Assembly (NCBI RefSeq): GCF_017355985.1
Contig: NZ_JAFIQU010000010.1
Span: forward strand, 1 to 64,000
Origin: Arenibaculum pallidiluteum
GTDB lineage: Bacteria > Pseudomonadota > Alphaproteobacteria > Azospirillales > Azospirillaceae
Length of the DNA stretch: 64,000 bases
Direction of reading: 5' to 3'
Under the pieces are notes generated by a model. It had not been told where the DNA came from, searched no databases, and saw only the letters and a program-made list of their open reading frames with translations. Made by a program: the position numbers and the translations under genes. Numbering within the stretch: position 1 is the stretch's first letter; the number at the start of each line of letters is the position of its first letter. Positions 1 to 6,296 of this stretch are shown piece after piece.

Positions 1-507
1 TTCCTCCGCGGCGATGCGCAGGCCCTCCAGGTCGGCCTGCAGGTCGAAGGCGTTGCGGTAGAAGGGCATGAGCAGCACGATCAGGAGGATGTGCACGCGG
101 CCGTCGGCGATGGCGGGCTGGACAAGCTCGAGCGTCCTGCGGATGGCGCGGACGTCGAGGGTGCGCGGCTGCGAGGGGACGAGGATCAGGTCGACCAGGC
201 CTGACAGCGCGGCGGAGCAGTCCTCGGCCGTCGGAGGCGTGTCGAAGATCATGAGATCGATGTCGGAGGCGTTGGCGCGCTGGACGAGCTCGGGCAGCTT
301 CTGGGTGATGGTGTCGCTGCCGACATGGGCCAGCAGGGGCATGGGGCGTCCCTCGCGGTCCTCCTGCCAGCGCTTGCTGCTGCCCTGCTTGTCGCAGTCG
401 ACGATCGCGACGCGGCGGCCGGCGGCGACCGCTGCGGTGGCGATGTTCAGGGCGAGGCTGGTCTTGGCGCAGCCGCCCTTCTGGGAAAGGAGAGCGATCG
501 ATTCCAT
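1..507 (-). CDS. parA: ParA-family partition ATPase (partial, C-terminus off window)
   Basis: The reading frame is open from the ATG at 507 to the window edge (169 codons, no stop), so the 3' end is missing. Residues 10-17 read KGGCAKTS, the deviant Walker A with signature lysine of ParA/MinD ATPases, and IFDTPP near residue 88 is the Walker B. A GGAGGG Shine-Dalgarno lies just upstream of the ATG. ParA proteins move plasmid or chromosome copies apart by ATP-dependent non-specific DNA binding, together with ParB and parS. No ParB is seen upstream; it may lie beyond the left edge. A stand-alone ParA of this short type is common on alphaproteobacterial plasmids and islands, which supports an accessory replicon. 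Confidence 0.88.
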   Translation of the reverse strand, partial: MESIALLSQKGGCAKTSLALNIATAAVAAGRRVAIVDCDKQGSSKRWQEDREGRPMPLLAHVGSDTITQKLPELVQRANASDIDLMIFDTPPTAEDCSAALSGLVDLILVPSQPRTLDVRAIRRTLELVQPAIADGRVHILLIVLLMPFYRNAFDLQADLEGLRIAAEE

Positions 508-643
508 GGGTCCCTCCGACGGTTCGGAGAGAGCCTTGCAGAATGTGCGTCGCTGGAAGCCCGCGCCGAGTGTCGCAGTTGGCGGGAGGGCGGTAAGACT
601 CGTCCTGCGTTAGTCCGATCACACAAGAACGCCGGGGGATCGG

Positions 644-668
644 AAGGGGGACATGCGATGTCCCCCTT
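644..668. repeat. Perfect hairpin between parA and the upstream gene
   Basis: Arms AAGGGGGACAT (644-654) and ATGTCCCCCTT (658-668) are exact reverse complements around a GCG loop. It lies in the 209-bp gap upstream of parA and downstream of the gene ending at 717, both on the minus strand. It could be a terminator for the upstream gene (no clear T-tract), or a parS/operator site for ParA; the sequence alone does not decide. Confidence 0.6.
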
Positions 669-716
669 GCCAGCTAGCCTTAACCACTGCGCGATCGTCA
701 GATGCCTAGGTGCTCC

Positions 717-1253
717 TCACCTCCTCGCCAACGCCCTGATCCGCTCCAGGTCCAGCTCGCCCTCCTGTCCCCAGCCGCCGGCGCCCGGCTTCACGGCCGG
801 CCGGAACTGCTCGCAGAGCCGGAAACCCGACCGCGCGAGCTCCGCCGGCTCCTGCGAGCCCGCGAGCTCCGCCATCGCGGCGCGCACCGGCTCCAGGGCG
901 TCGCCGAACTTGCCGGCGAGATATCGCTCCACGCTGGCCGGCGCGATCGGCTTGCCCTTGCTGACGGCCATCAGGCCCTTGGGCGTGTGAACGGCCGGGA
1001 TCGCTCGTCCCATCAACCCGACCTGGACCTCGTCGCCATGGCCGAGCTCGCGGCGACGCTGCGCGATGCGCTCCGGCGTCGGCTCGAAGATCCCGAGATG
1101 GACGCCCTTGGCGTGGGCCGTGAGCCCTGACAGCGCGCGTCCGAAGGTCAAGGCCTCCGAGCGCTCGAGCCCAAGCCGCTCCGCCACGACCGCGGCCCAG
1201 AGCGCGAGCACCGGCGCGCGGTTGATCCTGATCGCCTTCGCTTGGTCCGACAT
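717..1253 (-). CDS. Conserved hypothetical protein, 178 aa
   Basis: I do not recognise the family. The ATG at 1253 (protein begins MSDQAKAIRIN) is chosen over an upstream in-frame start because GAGGGA precedes it. The protein is charged and soluble with no signal peptide or membrane segment; the stretch around residues 14-45 (PVLALWAAVVAERLGL...ALTFG) looks helical. It is in the same direction as parA, 209 bp upstream of it, so it may belong to the plasmid maintenance region. High third-position GC supports real coding. Confidence 0.7.
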   Translation of the reverse strand: MSDQAKAIRINRAPVLALWAAVVAERLGLERSEALTFGRALSGLTAHAKGVHLGIFEPTPERIAQRRRELGHGDEVQVGLMGRAIPAVHTPKGLMAVSKGKPIAPASVERYLAGKFGDALEPVRAAMAELAGSQEPAELARSGFRLCEQFRPAVKPGAGGWGQEGELDLERIRALARR

Positions 1254-1411
1254 TCTAGGTCCCTCGCCGAGCTTATCCCGCGTTCTCAAACATGAGGCCG
1301 CCTGCGCCCCCTGACTGAACGGGTCGTTCGATACCGCGGTAGCAAACGGTTAAGCCGAGTTCTTCATAATTATCATAAAACATTGACGACCGAGCCAGGA
1401 GCCTTTCAATC

Positions 1412-2254
1412 GTGTTCCGTTCTCGCCATCTTATTGCCGTCGCTATGCTCCCCTTCCTCGCAGGCTGCCTCGCGACGGACAAGATGAGCATGGAGTCCAA
1501 GGACGAGACCGCCATTGAGTTTACTGAACGACTAAAGGTCGACTTCTCGAACAAGCTCGACAAGGTAATCAACTCAACGCTTAAGGCCCGGCCGCAGGAT
1601 CGCGGCGACTATCTCGAACTCACCGGCTGGTTTACGCCGCTTGAGGCTAAGATCGATGGTACCCGCCGCGCCTATGGCGAGTTCTGCGAGCACAAGGGCG
1701 GCAAGTTCACGAATCTGAACCTCGGTGATTTTTCGAAGACGTGGTTTTGCGTCACCGAAGCGGGCAACGTCATCTTTAGCGTCGCGCTCTCCGAGAGGAA
1801 AGATTCCCGAACCCGTGTCGTCGACTACACGGTCCGGGAGCCAAAGCCACGCACCTTCTCATCGGCATTGAATGCCAACTATGAGGAGGCGGAGAAGACA
1901 GCGCCGATCCCGGTAGCGGAGGCCCTCGGACGCTACGAGAAGGGCCTCACGAACGCCGGCTTCAAGGCCTATGGCACCTCATGTCCTGCCAGGCTCTCCC
2001 ACGTTCTCAACACGACGCTTGGGATCCACGCGACCACTAATGGTAAGCCGGTTCCCAAGCTTCATCGCCAGTGGGCGAAACACGATGGCTGCTCCGTCGG
2101 CGGCTGGTTCGAGTTGACGGAACGTCCCCTGTCAGAGGGAGTCTGCCTCAAGGTTACAGCGTACCTCCAGACTGACCCCGTGACGGACCGGTCCATGACT
2201 GCGTGCCGCGCCGGAGGTTCTCCGAACGACTGGACAATCGTCTCTCAGCGCTGA
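1412..2254 (+). CDS. Predicted lipoprotein, 280 aa
   Basis: The GTG start at 1412 follows an AGGAG-like site. Residues 2-19 form a type II signal peptide ending in the lipobox LAGC with Cys19, so the mature protein should be lipid-anchored. The mature part contains several cysteines (FCEHKGG, WFCVTE, TSCPAR, DGCSVGG, GVCLKV, TACRAGG) that could form disulfides in the periplasm. I do not recognise the family and give no function. It is divergent from the 717-1253 gene; the intergenic stretch around 1363-1385 is AT-rich and could hold the promoter. Confidence 0.75.
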   Translation: MFRSRHLIAVAMLPFLAGCLATDKMSMESKDETAIEFTERLKVDFSNKLDKVINSTLKARPQDRGDYLELTGWFTPLEAKIDGTRRAYGEFCEHKGGKFTNLNLGDFSKTWFCVTEAGNVIFSVALSERKDSRTRVVDYTVREPKPRTFSSALNANYEEAEKTAPIPVAEALGRYEKGLTNAGFKAYGTSCPARLSHVLNTTLGIHATTNGKPVPKLHRQWAKHDGCSVGGWFELTERPLSEGVCLKVTAYLQTDPVTDRSMTACRAGGSPNDWTIVSQR

Positions 2255-2368
2255 TTCTGGAGCAAGGGGTGGCGGTACCAGATGGATCGCAGTTCGTGAA
2301 AGGACGGCATCCGTCTGGTCCCGGACACGAGAGTGCACCTGATCCCGCCATAGCTGCCAGCCCGCGCC

Positions 2369-2527
2369 CTACTTGACCTGGTTGTCAGGCTTGCCCTCCT
2401 GGCCTGTCGGCGCCGGGGCACGCCGCGGTGTCGGTGTCAGTGCGACGACGACTGGCGTGCAGGCGGCCAAGGCCACGCTGCCCGCCAGGATCAGAAGCGC
2501 CAGCGCATTGCGTCTCGTGAGGTCCAT
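2369..2527 (-). CDS. Small lipoprotein, 52 aa
   Basis: ATG at 2527 with AGGAAG upstream gives a 52-residue protein: MDLTRRN, a hydrophobic run, then the lipobox LAAC with Cys23, followed by a Pro/Thr-rich tail ending in TAG at 2369. Size and layout resemble entericidin or VirB7-like lipoproteins, but no specific similarity can be claimed. It is the third gene of a minus-strand set: broken nuclease, frameshifted small gene, lipoprotein. Confidence 0.6.
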   Translation of the reverse strand: MDLTRRNALALLILAGSVALAACTPVVVALTPTPRRAPAPTGQEGKPDNQVK

Positions 2528-2632
2528 CGCGCGATCGAGCTTCCTGGGTGCTGGCCGTCAGATCGGATGCGCCGCTTGGATGGTCCGGGGAGCAGGCGGC
2601 GCAGGCTCCCCGCTCCCCAGCCCTCCTTGGTT

Positions 2633-2907
2633 CTATCCGAATGGGTTCGGCGCCCGGTCGGCCGGCTTGGGTGGGGCGAGGGTATCCGGCAGCTCCTTCT
2701 CCGCTTCGAGCGCGCCACCACCGCATCGAGCAGCGTCTTCAGCGCGCGCGCCTTCTCGAGGCCGGCGCGATCGCGCGTGAGGTCGACTGTCCCGAAGATC
2801 GACACCCTGTCGGCCCGGTTCTCTGCCGTCAGCTCGCCCACCGAAAGCACCTGGGCCTCGTTGGCGAAAGGCTCGATCTGAGCCTGGCTCCTGGACTTCC
2901 TCGCCAT
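2633..2907 (-). pseudogene. Small conserved gene with a one-base frameshift
   Basis: From the ATG at 2907 the frame reads MARKSRSQAQ... to ...LKTLLDAVV near 2715 and then loses sense. Moving to the +2 frame continues naturally as ALEAEKELPDTLAPPKPAD and ends at TAG 2633-2635 after PNPFG. A single missing base in the GTGGTGGCGCGC stretch would restore one protein of about 91 aa. It follows the nuclease fragment closely (2924). Either a real decay event or a sequence error; the function is unknown. Confidence 0.6.
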
Positions 2908-2923
2908 CGGCGCTCCAATCTCG

Positions 2924-3670
2924 TCAGCGGGTCAGCTGCTCTAGAAACTGTTCGAGGACGCTTCCGCTCCCGCTCGGCTGCTTCGTGTCCTGCCGCTGCT
3001 GTCTCGGCGAGCGTGGATCCGGAAGGTCCTGCTGGCGCGATCTCGACGTGCCCTGAAGCGCGGGGAAGGGGTCGATACCGGCAAGCGCTGCGAGCTCGGT
3101 GATCGGGATCTCCCGCCAGTCCTGTGACGCCGTGTTCTCCACGACATAGGCGCCGGCGAGACCGCTGCGCGGCACATAGACCGCCTTCCAGACCTGTGTC
3201 GGGACGAAGACCCGGCCGCCGACGCGCTGCAGCGTCTCGCCTGCGAACACCACGCCCGTGACGACGAAGACCTCGCCATCCCGGCGTGCGAGATCTCGCA
3301 CCGCGCCCTCGATGTCCGACCAGATGCCGCGGTTGCTCTCCGGAGCCTGCGGGATGATGTTGGCCAACGAGGAGCTCTGGCGCTGCGCGCTCTTGCTCGA
3401 CATGTCGGCCGCCGGCGCCAGATGCCCGCGATCGAAGCCCGATCGCGCATAGTCCTGCAGCTCGGCCCGTTCGTCGGCGGGTAACCGCGCCTCGGCGTGG
3501 AAGTCGTCCACCCTCGCAACCACATCCGCGCGCTTCTGGCCGGCACGGGTCAACCGCTCGGCCGGCCAGAGCGGCGTCCGCGTCAGCCCGGAATGCACCG
3601 CTGCAAAGCCCGAGAAGCAAAGCATGCGCGTCTTCGGCTCGAGCTTCCGATCCAGCAGCACCGGAGCCAA
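2924..3670 (-). pseudogene. DNA/RNA non-specific endonuclease (NUC1), 3' part, cut by IS3 element
   Basis: The frame carries the His-Me finger motif DRGH (residues 80-83 of this fragment) and the downstream asparagine-bearing segment of the NUC1/EndA family (LANIIPQ), which cleave DNA and RNA with one metal ion. The frame runs straight into the left end of the insertion sequence at 3674. The missing signal peptide and first residues lie on the far side at 4938-5030. Removing the IS and one copy of the GCC duplication rejoins the two parts in frame. A TTG at 3670 could start translation of the leaderless catalytic part, but export would be lost. Confidence 0.85.
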
Positions 3671-3735
3671 GCCTGATCCTCCCTCGAAGCCGTGGACACC
3701 TTTGCTAAGCTCCCGAGGGAGCAGGAAGGTGGAGG

Positions 3736-4050
3736 ATGACGAAGACCCGACGAGCCTTCACGGACGAGTTCAAGCGGGAGGCCGTGTCGTTGCTGGAGAG
3801 CAGCGGCCGGCCGCTGATGCAGGTGGCCGCCGAGCTGGGCATCCAACCGTCGATGCTGCGAAACTGGCGCGCCGTCCATGGTGCTGAGCCACGCTCCAGG
3901 ACTGCTCCGCCGGCCGCGGCCCCGCAGGGCGCCTCGCCGGCCGAGCAGGCGGCCGAGATCGCGCGGCTCAAGCGCGAGCTCGAGCGGGCCCGGCAAGAAC
4001 GCGACATTTTAAAAAAGGCCATCGCCATCTTCTCGGAACCGCCGAGATGA
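3736..4050 (+). CDS. IS3-family OrfA (HTH protein), 104 aa
   Basis: ATG at 3736 follows GGAGG. Residues about 5-50 form the HTH_Tnp_1 type helix-turn-helix that binds the IS ends (FTDEFKREAV, VAAELGIQPSMLRNW). Residues about 68-95 are a leucine-zipper-like coil (IARLKRELERARQERDILKKA). The stop TGA at 4048-4050 overlaps the orfB ATG (4047). OrfA alone usually acts as a regulator; the OrfAB fusion is the transposase. Confidence 0.92.
   Translation: MTKTRRAFTDEFKREAVSLLESSGRPLMQVAAELGIQPSMLRNWRAVHGAEPRSRTAPPAAAPQGASPAEQAAEIARLKRELERARQERDILKKAIAIFSEPPR
4011..4017 (+). promoter_or_regulatory. Programmed -1 frameshift slippery site A AAA AAG
   Basis: The zero-frame codons TTA AAA AAG (4009-4017) give the canonical heptamer A AAA AAG. 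OrfB lies in the -1 frame relative to orfA, as required. In IS3 elements this shift makes the OrfAB transposase. Confidence 0.8.
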
Positions 4051-4907
4051 GGTTCCGCTTCGTCGAGGACCACCGGAACCAGTACCCGATCCGCGTCATG
4101 TGCGGGGTGCTCGGCATCTCGCCCCGCGGCTACTACGCTTGGCGCGCCAGGCCGGAGAGCGCCCGGGCGGCCGCGAACCGCCGGCTGCTGGCCGAGGTCC
4201 AGCACCTGCACGAGCACCACCGCGGCCGCTACGGCAGCCCGCGCATCCATGCCGCCCTGCGCGCGCAGGGCGTTGCCGTCAGCCGCGGCCGGATCGAGCG
4301 CCTGATGCGCCGGAATGGCATCCGCGGCATCGCCGCGCGGCGGTTCCGACCGGTCACCACCGACAGCCAGCACGCCCTGCCGGTCGCCCCGGACCTGCTC
4401 GGGCAGCGCTTTGAGGCCGCGGGTCCGAACCGCACCTGGCTGGCCGACATCTCGTACGTGCCCACGGGCGAGGGCTGGCTTTATCTGGCGGCCGTGCTCG
4501 ACCTCGGCACGCGCAAGGTGGTGGGTTGGGCGATGCGCGATCATCTACGCACCGAACTGGCCGCCTCGGCGCTGCTCATGGCGACCCAGCGCCAACGCCC
4601 CTCGGCGGGTCTGGTCCATCATTCGGATCGCGGGTGCCAATACGCGTCCGGAGCCTACCGCGAGCTGTTGCAGGGCGCGGGCATGCGGCAGTCGATGTCG
4701 CGCCCGGGCTGTTGCTACGACAACGCCCCGATGGAGAGCTTCTTCCACACCCTCAAGGTGGAGCTCGTCCATCGCGTCCGCTTCGAGACCCGCGAGCAGG
4801 CTCGGCGCGAGCTGTTCGCATACATCGAAGGCTACTACAATCGTCAGCGAATCCACTCCGCCATCGGCTACATCACGCCCGAGCAGGCGGAGCTCCGGAC
4901 CGCGTGA
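4047..4907 (+). CDS. IS3-family OrfB transposase catalytic subunit, 286 aa
   Basis: Integrase-core (rve) transposase. An HTH_21-like segment (residues about 45-100, HHRGRYGSPRIHAALR) is followed by the DDE core: first Asp in TWLADISYVP, second Asp in HSDRGCQYAS, and Glu in DNAPMESFFHTLK. The C-terminal YYNRQRIHSAIGYITPEQ is typical of the family. Full length, no internal stop. Normally expressed as a frameshift fusion with OrfA through the heptamer at 4011-4017; the ATGA overlap with orfA would also allow coupled expression of OrfB alone. Confidence 0.94.
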   Translation: MRFRFVEDHRNQYPIRVMCGVLGISPRGYYAWRARPESARAAANRRLLAEVQHLHEHHRGRYGSPRIHAALRAQGVAVSRGRIERLMRRNGIRGIAARRFRPVTTDSQHALPVAPDLLGQRFEAAGPNRTWLADISYVPTGEGWLYLAAVLDLGTRKVVGWAMRDHLRTELAASALLMATQRQRPSAGLVHHSDRGCQYASGAYRELLQGAGMRQSMSRPGCCYDNAPMESFFHTLKVELVHRVRFETREQARRELFAYIEGYYNRQRIHSAIGYITPEQAELRTA

Positions 4908-4937
4908 CCCCGTGTCCACGGAAATAGGGGACGATCA

Positions 4938-5030
4938 GCCGGCGTGGAAGTGGCGCGGGCACGCGTCTGGCTCCGCCGCGGCGGCGGGGAGGGCGACCAA
5001 CAGGGCGAGGGCGGTCAACAGCCAGCGCAT
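4938..5030 (-). pseudogene. Nuclease 5' fragment: signal peptide of the IS-interrupted endonuclease
   Basis: ATG at 5030 gives 31 codons: a Sec signal peptide (MRWLLTALALLVALPAAAA) followed by the mature start EPDACPRHFHAG, then the IS right end. Codon phase at 4938 matches phase at 3671 on the other side, so the original protein was about 280 aa and secreted. The fragment proves that the nuclease was an exported enzyme before insertion. Confidence 0.85.
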
Positions 5031-5078
5031 TCCGCCAGCATAGACCTGCGCGTCGCGTGAGGCACGCGCTCCTCAGAA

Positions 5079-5246
5079 ATGCGCCGTGCCGTGCTTGAGC
5101 GCTCCGAAGCTAACGCACCACGGCTACACGGTTTGTGCGCTGGCGGAGCAGTTTGATGCCAAGCCTGCGGACATTCGGCTCTTCGTCTCCGGACGGCTCG
5201 ACGCCGCACGCACCCGCGAGCTTTAGTAGCAGATGCTCGCCGCCGG
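5079..5246 (+). pseudogene. Degenerate small HTH-like protein
   Basis: Frame one gives MRRAVLERSEANAPRLHG; after a one-base shift near 5130 the text continues as YTVCALAEQFDAKPADIR and RLDAARTREL, then two adjacent TAG stops (5224-5229) and QMLAAG. The middle looks like a short helix-turn-helix of the kind found beside mobile elements. The coding text stops exactly where the repeat at 5247 begins. Confidence 0.4.
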
Positions 5247-5381
5247 CGATGATTGCGAGCCCGTCTCATCCAGTGCGAGCCTGGTGGCACTTATTGGGAG
5301 CCCAGGCGTTGGCTCCGTCTCAGCAATCCTGAGGCGGAGATCGGCGTTAGAATCGAGCCGAGCCGCCGATGATTGCGAGCC
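5247..5381. repeat. Mobile-element terminus with repeated GCGAGCC motifs (copy A)
   Basis: The 15-mer CGATGATTGCGAGCC occurs at 5247-5261 and exactly 120 bp later at 5367-5381, with further TGCGAGCC/GGGAGCC/TCGAGCC motifs between. A diverged copy of the whole block, with the same motif spacing, is at about 34083-34221. Repeated short motifs over about 135 bp resemble the multi-repeat ends of IS21-like elements; that identification is inference. No transposase remains beside either copy. Confidence 0.55.
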
Positions 5382-5404
5382 ATTACACCTAGCGGTAGAG
5401 CTGC

Positions 5405-6280
5405 TCACATTCTCGCGGCGGCTTGAATCACTACGGCCTCCGAGGCCAATACGCGTCCTTCGACGACATAGCTCAGGGCAAGGTGATGCTTCCCCGGATT
5501 GATTGATGGAACCAACACCATCCGGGTGCCGCGTGCGATCAGGCTACCGTCGAGATCCCAGACCAGCCCGTTGTCAGGACAGCTGCGCCCGAACGCGTTG
5601 ATTGCCTGACCAAACGCTGAAAAGGGCTGGTCGGCAGCGACCATCTGGCTGTTCAACGGAGAAAGTATAAAGACGCGCGTAGGCTTCTCGTCGACCGCAA
5701 ACGGCTCGCTCACCGCAAACGAGGATCGAAGCCCATCAGACGCGAGCACAGCGATGCGGCAGCCCGCTCCTCCGCCGGGAAAGGATGCGGTGTCCACCAC
5801 GGCTTCCGTCTCAGTCACAGCATGGGAAACAAGATACGATGTTCGTCCGGTAAGATATCTGACGACGAAGCGGATGGGACGCTCATGCTCAGCCGCCCAG
5901 GCAACGCTGATGCGGCCATTGCCGAGGTCGGCGACATGCTTGATCTCTATGGACGGCGTGGTGCGCGAGAGCGTCTCACGGTGGATCTCCCTGCTCTCTG
6001 TCCGGAGGACGACAGCCGCGGCGTCGTTGCGGAACGGGATGTATCCGGTGACCCGCGCCGCCCGGGTCGCATTGTGCGCCGCGCGGCAGTCCCCGCGAAA
6101 CACTTCGGGAGCAGCTGACACTAGGACCATCCCCGCCTCGTCGAGGAGTTCGAGCCGAAAAGCTTCGTCGGGGTGTGGGACACGGGAAATGCGAACCGTT
6201 TCCCAGCCCAAGCCGGGCTCAAAGCGCATGTCGTCCCAGAGCTTGCCGACGAAGCGGAGAAATGTTCTCTGGCCGTCCAT
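5405..6280 (-). CDS. Hypothetical Ig-like domain protein following the metalloprotease, 291 aa
   Basis: I choose ATG 6280 (MDGQRTFLRFVGKLW), 17 bases after the stop of the preceding gene (6297), over an upstream overlapping start. The protein has no signal peptide. Its C-terminal 90 residues look like a PKD/Ig-type beta sandwich (DNGLVWDLDGSLIARG, HHLALSYVVEGRVLASE). The tight spacing suggests translation coupled to the metzincin-like gene; the two might once have been one polypeptide, since the protease ends abruptly. No enzymatic motif is visible. Confidence 0.7.
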   Translation of the reverse strand: MDGQRTFLRFVGKLWDDMRFEPGLGWETVRISRVPHPDEAFRLELLDEAGMVLVSAAPEVFRGDCRAAHNATRAARVTGYIPFRNDAAAVVLRTESREIHRETLSRTTPSIEIKHVADLGNGRISVAWAAEHERPIRFVVRYLTGRTSYLVSHAVTETEAVVDTASFPGGGAGCRIAVLASDGLRSSFAVSEPFAVDEKPTRVFILSPLNSQMVAADQPFSAFGQAINAFGRSCPDNGLVWDLDGSLIARGTRMVLVPSINPGKHHLALSYVVEGRVLASEAVVIQAAARM

Positions 6281-6296
6281 GGTCGACTTCACCACG

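Larger units (their letters stand above)
3674..4937 (+). mobile_element. IS3-family insertion sequence, complete
   Basis: The element is 1,264 bp. Its ends are imperfect inverted repeats starting TGATCCTCCC on the left and TGATCGTCCC on the right, and each contains CCGTGGACAC further in; the TG...CA termini are typical of IS3. A 3-bp direct repeat GCC (3671-3673 and 4938-4940) flanks it. It holds overlapping orfA and orfB with an A AAA AAG slippery site. Both frames are open, so the element could be active. It interrupts the nuclease gene. Confidence 0.93.
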
